Assembly: GCA_033032175.1 (NCBI GenBank)
Contig: JAVKPJ010000039.1
Location: forward strand, 55,858 to 119,857
From: Saturnia japonica
Lineage: Eukaryota > Arthropoda > Insecta > Lepidoptera > Saturniidae
Reading direction: 5' to 3'
Length of the DNA: 64,000 bases
Made by a program: the position numbers and the translations under genes. This document shows, in pieces, positions 53,104 through 61,064 of this stretch (its first letter is position 1; every line of letters begins with the position of its first letter). The notes under the pieces were generated by a model. That model was not told the DNA's origin, made no database searches, and was given only the letters and a program-made list of their open reading frames with translations.

Positions 53104-53423
53104 CTTCAATCCCCCTATCCGTCTAGTTTGCGGTACGCCTGCCGGAACCGGTATAAAAGCTACCGATCCCGCCAGCCGCTGTCCGGAACTGGGCCCTTGG
53201 GGCTCAAATTGAGCCCTCATCGGCCCCAGCCCGGTACTGGGTGCGCCGCGCACATGCCACACCCAGGAGCTTTTAACGGCCCTCCAGCCAGTGCCCCTCC
53301 ATGGTCCCCTCTGATAAGCAGAGGGATACCAGGAGGAGCGCGTCAGATATTAGCCGCCGACCAAAGTGGTCGACGTTGCCCGGGGTGCACCACGAGGAGG
53401 TTTCTGACATCGCACCCCACCCC
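53104..53423 (-). promoter_or_regulatory. 5'UTR of G1
   Basis: Holds the ribozyme and a leader near-identical to G4 and S2, with an upstream reading frame starting MWHVRGAPSTGLG at 53262 that here runs in frame into Gag. A TATAAAAG box sits on the antisense strand at about 53152-53159. Confidence 0.65.
53342..53418 (-). ncRNA. HDV-like ribozyme at the G1 5' end
   Basis: P1 GGGGTGC/GCACCCC, P2 GTCAGA/TCTGAC (a compensated change from GTCAGG/CCTGAC elsewhere), loop TCCTCGT, GGGCAAC, P4 CGACCA/TGGTCG, GGCTAATA. An extra GGGGT (53419-53423) precedes P1. Confidence 0.8.
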
Positions 53424-53454
53424 AACCTTTTTTTTTTTTTTTTTTTTTTTTTTA

Positions 53455-53535
53455 CGTGGAGAAACCCTTCATGGGTACACACCCGCCCGGGGGGACGAGT
53501 GGTTATGTGAGACTCTTACTCACTAAAACTCCACG
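53455..53535 (-). ncRNA. SART 3'-terminal 81-nt fold (G2 copy)
   Basis: Same outer stem and hairpins; second hairpin in the CGGGTG wobble form. Confidence 0.6.
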
Positions 53536-53762
53536 GTGTACCATCGGCCGCCAGCGGGACGCCGCGGGCAATGCGGTTGCAATCTGCCGCGACGCCCCGG
53601 CGGCTGGCCCCAGTCGGGCCTCGGCGCTAAAGAGAGACAGTCTGGTACAACCCCAACTGTCTCTCAGACGGCTGAACCAGTGCAATGGGAAGACGGGCCC
53701 CCCGACCCGCCCTCCCGTGGTTCAGCAAGGTAGAGGTGTAGGAAGATGGACGTCTCCCACCT

Positions 53763-54035
53763 CTACCTTTCCGTCTGCGCTCGACCTTCCCCAGGTCCAG
53801 GTGCAGCTGGTTGAGCTCCGCTTTTAGCTTTTGTGGGTGGCTTGCAGGCAGCACCCCCCATATAATGCTCTGCCGGCCTACCTGCATCGGCACACAAGGC
53901 ACAGCGCAGCTTTTCAGCTGTGCACTGTTGTGCCTTGTGGCCAGCAAGCCCGCAGCGGAAGCACAGAGCTCCCCTGTCTTTATCTGACGAGCAGAGGGGC
54001 CTGGTATGGCCCACGTCTAGGCACCTAAAGCACCA
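53763..54035 (-). pseudogene. ORF1 C-terminal fragment (G2)
   Basis: About 90 residues: CFRCLDVGHTRPLC, CFRCGLAGHKAQQC, CALC and EHYMGGAAC zinc knuckles, ending at 53763 with no ORF2 behind it. The N-terminal part is lost at the 5' junction. Confidence 0.78.
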
Positions 54036-54051
54036 CCCCACCCCAACCTAA

Positions 54052-54088
<37 letters not shown>

Positions 54089-54089
<1 letters not shown>

Positions 54090-54169
54090 GTGGAGAAACC
54101 CGTCATGGGTACACACCCGCCCGGGGGGACGAGTGGTTATGTGAGACTCCTACTCACTAAAACTCCACG
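54089..54169 (-). ncRNA. SART 3'-terminal 81-nt fold (G3 copy)
   Basis: Same fold; third hairpin ACCC-ATGAC-GGGT. Confidence 0.6.
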
Positions 54170-54406
54170 GTGTACCATCGGCCGCCATAGCGGGGCGCGC
54201 GGGCAATGCGGTTGCAATCTGCCGCGTCGCCCCGGCGGCTGGACCCAGTCGGGCCTCGGCGCTAAAGAGAGACAGTCTGGTACAACCCCAACTGTCTCCC
54301 AGACGGCTGAACCAGTGCAATGGGAAGACGGGCCCCCCGACCCGTCTCCCCTTGGTTCAGCAAGGGTAGGACGGAGGCGAAATCGCCCCCCCCTTCTACC
54401 CAACGT

Positions 54407-54780
54407 CTACGCATCTCCAACGGTGCTAGCGTTCGTAGGTGGTGGTACCCTCTTTTTTACGGGTGGCCGGCATTTGGCGCCACCCATGTAGTGGTCTGCC
54501 GGCCTCTCGGCGTCGGCACACAAGGCACAGTGCAGCTTTTTAGCTACACACTGCAGTGCCTTGTGGCCTGGCTCCCCACACCGGAAGCATAGAGCTCCTC
54601 TATCCACCTCTGACATGCAAGTGGGCCGAGTATGGCCTACGTCCAAGCATCTATAACATCGTAGCGGTCCTCCCTCCAGTAGGTGGACGCGAGCCGAACT
54701 CCAGCCCACGAGGAAACGACCTGCTTCCATCAACGCTTTGGCGGCAGCGACTGGGAGCGACAGGTGGATCGCTCCACTGA
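54407..54780 (-). pseudogene. ORF1 C-terminal fragment (G3)
   Basis: About 123 residues, open to the 5' junction: FLVGWSSARV, CYRCLDVGHTRPTC, CFRCGEPGHKALQC, CALC, DHYMGGAKC. It ends at 54407 without ORF2. Confidence 0.78.
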
Positions 54781-54791
54781 CCCCAACCTAA

Positions 54792-54834
<43 letters not shown>

Positions 54835-54836
<2 letters not shown>

Positions 54837-54915
54837 TGGAGAAACCCGTCATGGGTACACACTCGCCCGGGGGGACGAGTGGTTATGTGAGACTCCTACT
54901 CACTAAAACTCCACG
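54835..54915 (-). ncRNA. SART 3'-terminal 81-nt fold (G4 copy)
   Basis: Same fold; second hairpin in the fully Watson-Crick CGAGTG form. Confidence 0.6.
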
Positions 54916-55168
54916 GTGTACCATCGGCCGCCATAGTGGGACGCGCGGGCACTGCGGATGCAATCTGCCGCGACGCCCCGGCGGCCGGCCCCAGTCGGGC
55001 CCCGGCGCTATAGAGAGACAGTCTGGTACAACCCCAACTGTCTCCCAGACGGCTGAGCCAGTGCAATGGGAAGATGGGCCCCCGACCCGTCTCCCCTTGG
55101 TTCAGCAATGGTGAAGGAAGGAGGCGAAAAACACTCCCTCCTAACACCCAACGTCTACGCTACCCCCC

Positions 55169-57253
55169 CTACGGATGTGGTGGTGCAGGCGGTGCCCTTC
55201 CTCTCTTTTCAGGGGGCCTACATTGGGCGCCCCCCATGTAGTGCCCCGCCGGCCTTCCGGCGTCGGCACACAAGGCGCAGTGCAGCTTTTCAGCAGTGCA
55301 CGCTTGCGCCTTGTGGCCAGGCTCTCCGCATCGGAAGCACAGTGCTCCTCTATTGACCGCCGTTGATGGGCAGAGCGGACGCGTGTGGCCTACCTCCATG
55401 CAGCGGTAACACCGCATGGGCCCACCCTCCAGGAGGCGCACACGAGCCGCACTCCACCCGACCAGGAGGCGACCCGCCTCCACCACCACCTTGGCAGCGG
55501 CTACAGGTAACGCAAGATGGACTGCGCCGCTGCCCCTGCCATAGGTGTGAATAGAGCCAGCCCTGATAAGAGCTGGCTCACAACTCCCCTTAGTCGCTGC
55601 AGCCGCAACGACTTCCTCCACCGAGACGGATTCATCCAGTCCTATGACTCGGATATGGGCCCTTTTAACGGGCCGAGCCACCACAGCCAACCCCGACAAC
55701 TCTTCCTGGAGGCGCTCCGCCAGCCTATCGGCCTGCTCCGAACTTTGATCCCCCCGAATCTCTATGATCCTGGATCCAGTGGCAGAGGGGCGCCACGAGA
55801 AATCCTCTATACCGAGCTCTGCCATACTCACTCGGTCCCTCGCTTCTAAAAGAGCGTCCTTATAGCTAAATCCCTCCGCCACAGCTCCCGGCTGCAGCGT
55901 AATAACAACCGCAGCCGAGCGCGGTGCCGAAGGAAGTTTCGCTTTGGGCTTAGGCTTAGACCTAGGCCCACCTCCAGTCAGGGCAGTAGCTGCAGTCCTC
56001 GGAGCCTTAGCGGGCTTCTTGGCGGGCTTTTTATGCCGACGTCGACGACGAACCACAGTGGTCCACTGCTCCTCAGGCGCTACCACAGGAGCAGAAGCAG
56101 GGGCGGAAGCAGGCAGTGGGACCCAGTCCACTCCCATAGGACTGTCAGACACAGCAGAGGTAGGCCTAGGCGTCTTGGGTCCCGCAGTTTTAGCCTTTGC
56201 AGGCTTAGATTTTGTAGGCCCGGTAGTCACCTTACGGTCTGCTGCCAAAGGCGGGCGGACTACCCTGGCGGGCAGAAGGCGATCTTCTATCGCCTCTATC
56301 TGGGCAGACATAGCCTTACCCAACGACACCCGGAGGGACCGCTCCATTTGCGTCATGTTTTCCGCCAATACCTTGACCAAGCCCTGCGGTAGGGCTTGCT
56401 CCTCCTGACTAGGAGTCTCTGGAAGTAGCACTACTGGTGGAGGCGGTGTCTTCGCGATGGTACGTAGAGCAGTGAGCTCCGCCTTCAGCTCAGCCACCTC
56501 ATCGCGCAGCTTCCGCGTCTCTCGACGCAAAAGCAGAGTTTCCTCCTCCACTGTGCGCGTGAGCGCTGTCGCAGTAATCTCCTGAAGAGTCCTAGCTGCC
56601 TCCTTAAGTGCTTTAACGCACGTACCCTTGAGGTTACCAGAAACTTTACATACCCCAAGGATTGTGTCCACTTTACTATCCGCCAGAGCCCTCAGGCTCT
56701 CAGGATCAAGAGCTTCAATGTCAAGAGGCGTCTCTACAGATGTCTTCTGCAGAGCGTCACTGCGGACAGTGGAGCCGCGGTCACTCGAACCACCCGCTCC
56801 TCCAGGGACGCTCGTTGACCTAGGTGGCCCACCTCGATCACGTGCTCTTCCTCGTTGAGCCGTGGTAATTTTACTGGGAGTAGCCTCCACCACATTAACT
56901 CCAGGTTTATCACCGTGTGACCGCTTCCTCTGTGCCACATCACCCAATGCAATGTTATCTGTCTCGCTACTTGAGCTCTCTCTCCAGTGTCTAATCGAAA
57001 ACCGGTCAAGCGAGGGATTCCTCTCAAGCCGCACAGTAGGCCTTTCAGTGTCCAGTCTTTTATCCAAAGTCGTCATTTTAGTAGCAGGATCAGTTATCCG
57101 TGCACTTGCCGAGGTCGTGGGTTCTCCAGAATCGCGCAAAATTTTGCCCCCCCCAGAGAACGTGGGGCAGCCCAAGCTATGCTTGGGGAGGGATTCTCCC
57201 TTGCGGGTACCCTCCTGGGGTAGTTTACTTTTTAACCTTGCGGAATCCATCAT
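55169..57253 (-). CDS. ORF1 Gag of the gag-only element (G4)
   Basis: 694 residues from the ATG at 57253 (MMDSARLKSKLPQEGT); an ATG one codon later is equally possible, and the open frame further upstream is 5'UTR. It has the head LPQEGTRKGESLPKHS, VSGNLKGTCVKALKEAA, coiled coil TLLLRRETRKLRDEVAELK, MERSLRVSLGKAMSAQ helix, WTTVVRRRRRHKK basic patch, domain AAVVITLQPGAVAEG onward, and knuckles CYRCMEVGHTRPLC, CFRCGEPGHKAQAC, CALC...GHYMGGAQC. No frame break in 2.1 kb. Confidence 0.9.
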   Translation of the reverse strand: MMDSARLKSKLPQEGTRKGESLPKHSLGCPTFSGGGKILRDSGEPTTSASARITDPATKMTTLDKRLDTERPTVRLERNPSLDRFSIRHWRESSSSETDNIALGDVAQRKRSHGDKPGVNVVEATPSKITTAQRGRARDRGGPPRSTSVPGGAGGSSDRGSTVRSDALQKTSVETPLDIEALDPESLRALADSKVDTILGVCKVSGNLKGTCVKALKEAARTLQEITATALTRTVEEETLLLRRETRKLRDEVAELKAELTALRTIAKTPPPPVVLLPETPSQEEQALPQGLVKVLAENMTQMERSLRVSLGKAMSAQIEAIEDRLLPARVVRPPLAADRKVTTGPTKSKPAKAKTAGPKTPRPTSAVSDSPMGVDWVPLPASAPASAPVVAPEEQWTTVVRRRRRHKKPAKKPAKAPRTAATALTGGGPRSKPKPKAKLPSAPRSAAVVITLQPGAVAEGFSYKDALLEARDRVSMAELGIEDFSWRPSATGSRIIEIRGDQSSEQADRLAERLQEELSGLAVVARPVKRAHIRVIGLDESVSVEEVVAAAATKGSCEPALIRAGSIHTYGRGSGAVHLALPVAAAKVVVEAGRLLVGWSAARVRLLEGGPMRCYRCMEVGHTRPLCPSTAVNRGALCFRCGEPGHKAQACTAEKLHCALCADAGRPAGHYMGGAQCRPPEKRGRAPPAPPHP

Positions 57254-57565
57254 CAATACCATTATCGTCAGTTTGCGGTACGCCTGCCGGGACCGGTATA
57301 AAAGCAACCGATCCCGCCAGCCGCTGTCCGGAACTAGGCCCTTGGGGCTCAAATTGAGCCCTCATCGGCCCCAGCCCGGTACTGGGTGCGCCGCGCACAT
57401 GCCACACCCAGGAGCTTTTAATGGCCCTCCAGCCAATACCCCTCCACAGTCCCTCTGATAATCAGAGGGATACCGGGAGGAGTTTGTCAGGTATCAGCCG
57501 CCGACCAACTGGTCGACGTTGCCCGGGGTGCACCACGAGGAGGTTCCTGACACGCACCCCACCCC
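57254..57565 (-). promoter_or_regulatory. 5'UTR of G4
   Basis: Same leader as G1 and S2. The upstream frame MWHVRGAPSTGLG (57407) ends here at 57225 in a different frame from Gag and overlaps its start. A TATAAAAG box lies on the antisense strand at about 57298-57305. Confidence 0.65.
57485..57560 (-). ncRNA. HDV-like ribozyme at the G4 5' end
   Basis: P2 TGTCAGG/CCTGACA, P4 CGACCA/TGGTCG with a 2-base loop, then GGCTGATA in place of GGCTAATA. Extra GGGGT at 57561-57565. Confidence 0.78.
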
Positions 57566-57609
57566 AACCTAACCTAACCTAACCTAACCTAACCTAACCT
57601 AACCTAACC
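57566..57609 (-). repeat. Short (CCTAA)n tract between G4 and S2
   Basis: Nine partial or full units, the longest telomere spacer inside the SART-type array. Confidence 0.95.
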
Positions 57610-57636
57610 TTTTTTTTTTTTTTTTTTTTTTATTAA

Positions 57637-57717
57637 CGTGGAGAAACCCATCATGGGTACACACCCGCCCGGGGGGACGAGTGGTTATGTGAGACTCCTA
57701 CTCACTAAAACTCCACG
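57637..57717 (-). ncRNA. SART 3'-terminal 81-nt fold (S2 copy)
   Basis: Sequence as in S1. Five extra bases (ATTAA on the plus strand) separate it from the tail. Confidence 0.6.
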
Positions 57718-57912
57718 GTGTACCATCCGCCGCCATAGTAGGGCGACGCGGGCACTGCGTTGGCATACAGCCGCGCCGCCCCGGCGGCCGGCCCGGCTGA
57801 ACCGGGCCCCGGCCTAAATAGGAGACGGCTCAGTACACCCTAGCCGTCTCCTCCGTCCGCCGAGCCTGTGCAATGAGAAGACGGGCCCCCCGACCCGTCT
57901 CCTCTGGCTCGG

Positions 57913-60900
57913 CTAGGGTGGCGGGAGTTGGCGAATGAACCGCCTCCTCCTGCCACCCGTTCTTCTTTGTCGGAGAGGGCCGCTCAGGGGATCCCCTTCA
58001 CGAACCCTCTCCGCGGCCTCCTTCTGCGATATGACGTCCTCGCAGAAGGAGGTCATTGCCGTCCATGCCCTCTCGCTGTCGAGCATGGCTCTCACCACAC
58101 TCGGCAGCGAGAGGTCCCCTCCAACGACTGCGGCCAGAGTGCGGCGCTGCTCCTCCCACGCAGCACACTCACCAAGAGTGTGCTGCGCCGTATCCTCTGC
58201 AGCCCCGCACTCATGGCACACAGGCGAGGGCTCCCTCCTGGCTATCTTGTGCAGGTACCATCCGAAGCATCCATGTCCGGACAGTACCTGCACAAGCCTA
58301 AATGTCAGGGAGCCCTGCTCCCTGGAACACCACATCCGGAGGACCGGACGGACGGCGTCAATGGAGTAGCGCCCATATCGCGCGTCCGCCAGGTCCTCCT
58401 CCCACCTCCTCAGCACATCCTCGCGGACATCCCTCCGCACGGCTTCAACTTCTTCGGGAGCCGGAGGCTCTCCTGACGCCTTCCTCGCCGCCATGAATCT
58501 ATACACGGCGGCGAGCACCTCCGCCTCCAGCTCCCACGGCGGGGAGCCGGCGAGCACACAGGCCGCCCCCGCGGACACCGATCGGTATCCACGAACTACT
58601 CTCAGCGCCACGACACGCTGCGCAGCACGCAGCACGCGTCTGTTCGTGGCGCTGAGGGCATCCACCCAGATCGGTGCCCGTTAGACGGCCATGCTCCGCA
58701 CGACCCCCGCGAACAGCCGGCGACAGCTCGCGCCCGGTCCCCCCGAGTTCGGGAGGAGCCTACCGAGAGCTGCCGCCGCTCCCACAATGCGCGGTCCGAG
58801 CCCCTTAAAATGGGGCTCGAACCGCCAACGCCCGTCCAGGACGAGGCCCAGATATTTCATCTGGGCCCCGACCCGGACCCTCGCCCCTTCTACATATATG
58901 TGGGCCCCAGGGGGCGGCCCACACCGAGGTCCATGAAAAAGAAGTGCCTCGGTCTTCTCCGCCGCCACCCTAAGACCCAACGCTTTGATGCGCCTGACCA
59001 CGAGGGCCGTACCTTCCGTGGCCAGGCGCGCCACCTCAACATAACTCCCCCCCCGCGCTACGACCAAGGTGTCGTCCGCGTAGCAGAGTATGCGGACTCC
59101 CTCCGGAAGTGCTACGCGGAGCACCCAGTCGTAGCCCATGTTCCACAGGAGCGGTCCCAACACCGACCCCTGTGGAACACCACACCCAACGCGGCGCCGG
59201 GCCACAATCCCCCGGCCGTCCGCGAAGACGACCTCCCTCTCTTGGAGGTAGTCCTCCAACAGCCGCCGCAGGTACGAGGGCACCCCGAAAAACCGGAGCG
59301 CCTCCCGAATAACGTTGTGCGGCAGACTGTTGAAGGCGTTGGCGATGTCGATTGACACCGCCAACAGCCTACCTCCCTCCCGGGTCGCCTCCTCGGACCA
59401 CGCCTTCAGGGTGGAGAGGGCGTCCAAAGTGGAGCGCCCTCTCCGGAAACCGAACTGCCAGTCCGATAGGACCGGCCCCACCTCCTCCATGTGCCGGATG
59501 ACACGGGAGGCTATTATTCTCTCCAGCATTTTCGCCGTGTCATCCAGCAGCACCAGGGGCCGGTATGAGGACGGGCAGTCCGGAGGGCGACCCTCCTTCG
59601 GCAACAGGCAGAGTCGCCCCACCTTCCAGAGCTTCGGGAACCGTCCGACCAGCAAACAGCGGTCGAACAGCTCCCGTAGCTCTCCCCCCATGTGTCCCAG
59701 CGCCACTCCTAGTAACTGACCCGGTACCCCGTCCGGGCCAGGTGCCCTCCGCTTCTTGCGAAGGCGCTGCACCGCCCGCCCCATCTCGTCATCAGTAACG
59801 ATCTGGGGCGGTGCTAGCTCCTCCGCAACAAAGCCCCCATTGGACATGGGAGGTGGGAGGAGCACCGGAGGGTCGGGCAGCAATGTGGCCACGACCCTCC
59901 CTAGGACCTCTGGATCGATTGTTTCCGTTAAAGGGGGCGCCTGCCCCCGGAACTTTCTCCTAACCATACGGTAAGGGCGCCCCCACGGATCCCGATCCAG
60001 GGTCCCAAGGAGCTCCTCCCATTTCTCGTCCTTGGCCCGGCCTATGGCTGCCTGCAGGGAATTACGGCATTCCCTGTAGGCAGCAAGCAACCGGGCCTCC
60101 TCGCCGTTCTGCTGAACTCGCCGCCGGCGGCAGCATTGCAGCTGCCGCCGCGCCGCGGAGCAGGCCGCCCGGAGATCGGCAATCTCCGGGGACCACCAAT
60201 ACACCGCCCGTCTGTTTTGCGGGCGGTTATTACCCCGCGGCATCGACGCGTCGCAGACCGCCGTAAGGGCCCTACGGAAACGGTCCGCGATCGCGTCGAT
60301 ATCTTCACTCGCCGAGCCGGCGCTCGCCAGCTCTGCACAATGGCCGCCTCCTCCGCCACCTCTCGGTCGAGGCGGCCAAGAACCCAACTGGGGAACGCCG
60401 ACCCCCCACGACTACGACGCACCAGCTCCCCCAGGGAGGTGGAGACCTCAAACCGAATGTAGCGGTGATCAGAAAAGGTCTCCACCTCCTCCAGAACCCT
60501 CCAGTTCTCCACACGGCGCGCGACAGACGGCGTGGCAAATGAGACGTCAACCACGGACCCTCCGTTCTGCCGCACGCACGTGTGGACATATCCTCTGTTG
60601 AGGAGGGACAGCCCCATCTGGACTGTCCACTCCTCTATTGCCTCCCCCCGGGGGTCCGTGGCAGCCGCTCCCCATGCCTGCGACTTGGCGTTAAGGTCGC
60701 CAAGCAGGACAATAGGGAGCGGTGCTAGCCGCCTAACCGCCGCCCCCAGGGAGTCGAGAAACACCTCGAACTCCCATAGGGGCCGGTTTGGGGAGAAATA
60801 GACTCCGACAAAACCGAATCCTCCCCAGGCGGCCGCCACAAACCCCGACCCCCTCTCCTTAATTGAAAGGGGAGACCCGGTACTGTGTATTGCCACGGAG

Positions 60901-61064
60901 CCGTCCAGATCACCTGCCCAGTAAGGTTGGGCAGGGACGCAGTACGGCTCCGCAGCCACCCCGACACTAATGTTCCACTCCGCCACTGACTGCACAAATA
61001 AGTCTTGTGCAGTGGCGGAGTGGTTCAGATTCGACTGGAGGTAGTTAGTATGGTTCTGCTGCAT
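57913..61064 (-). pseudogene. ORF2 endonuclease-RT polyprotein, broken (S2)
   Basis: It starts at the ATG at 61064 inside TAATG (61066-61062). Endonuclease: AAEPYCVP, LGDLNAKSQAWG, SDHRY. RT: RAPGPDGVPG, YRPLVLLD, IDIANAFNSLP, GVPQGSVLGPLLWN, YADD (near 59075). C-terminal finger CHECGAAEDTAQHTLGEC. Two lesions against S1: a 1-base deletion near 60305-60320 after the endonuclease, and an in-frame TAA at 58681 created by a two-base change (S1 reads TACGGG). The second is not a homopolymer error, so this copy is probably dead. Confidence 0.85.

Larger units (their letters stand above)
50616..53423 (-). mobile_element. G1: full-length gag-only SART-type element
   Basis: Minus sense: GGGGT plus ribozyme, 5'UTR, an ORF1 of about 705 residues, then directly the 3'UTR, 81-nt fold and polyA (polyT 50616-50648). 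Total 2.8 kb. There is no ORF2; only about 50 bases after ORF1 (about 50925-50985) resemble the last codons of S1 ORF2. With G0, G2, G3 and G4 it shares the same ORF1-to-3'UTR junction (GCGTAGACG on the sense strand), so they descend from one deletion. It must be moved by another element's RT. Confidence 0.88.
53428..54046 (-). mobile_element. G2: 5'-truncated gag-only element
   Basis: polyT 53428-53453, 3'UTR, Gag C-terminus, then a jump to ACCCCACCCCAACC. On the sense strand the first bases GGGGTGGGGTG match the 5' end of G1/G4 and then switch inside ORF1 at a shared GGTGC, so this copy keeps a few 5'-terminal bases. Confidence 0.78.
54054..54786 (-). mobile_element. G3: 5'-truncated gag-only element
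   Basis: polyT 54054-54087, 3'UTR, Gag C-terminus, then GACCCCAACCTAACC. The truncation point differs from G2 but is again preceded on the sense strand by GGTTGGGGT. Confidence 0.78.
54794..57565 (-). mobile_element. G4: full-length gag-only SART-type element
   Basis: polyT 54794-54830, 3'UTR, ORF1 of about 694 residues, 5'UTR, ribozyme, and an extra GGGGT at the 5' end. Same layout and same ORF2-loss junction as G1, but the Gag differs at many positions, so the lineage has been copying itself for some time. Confidence 0.88.
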
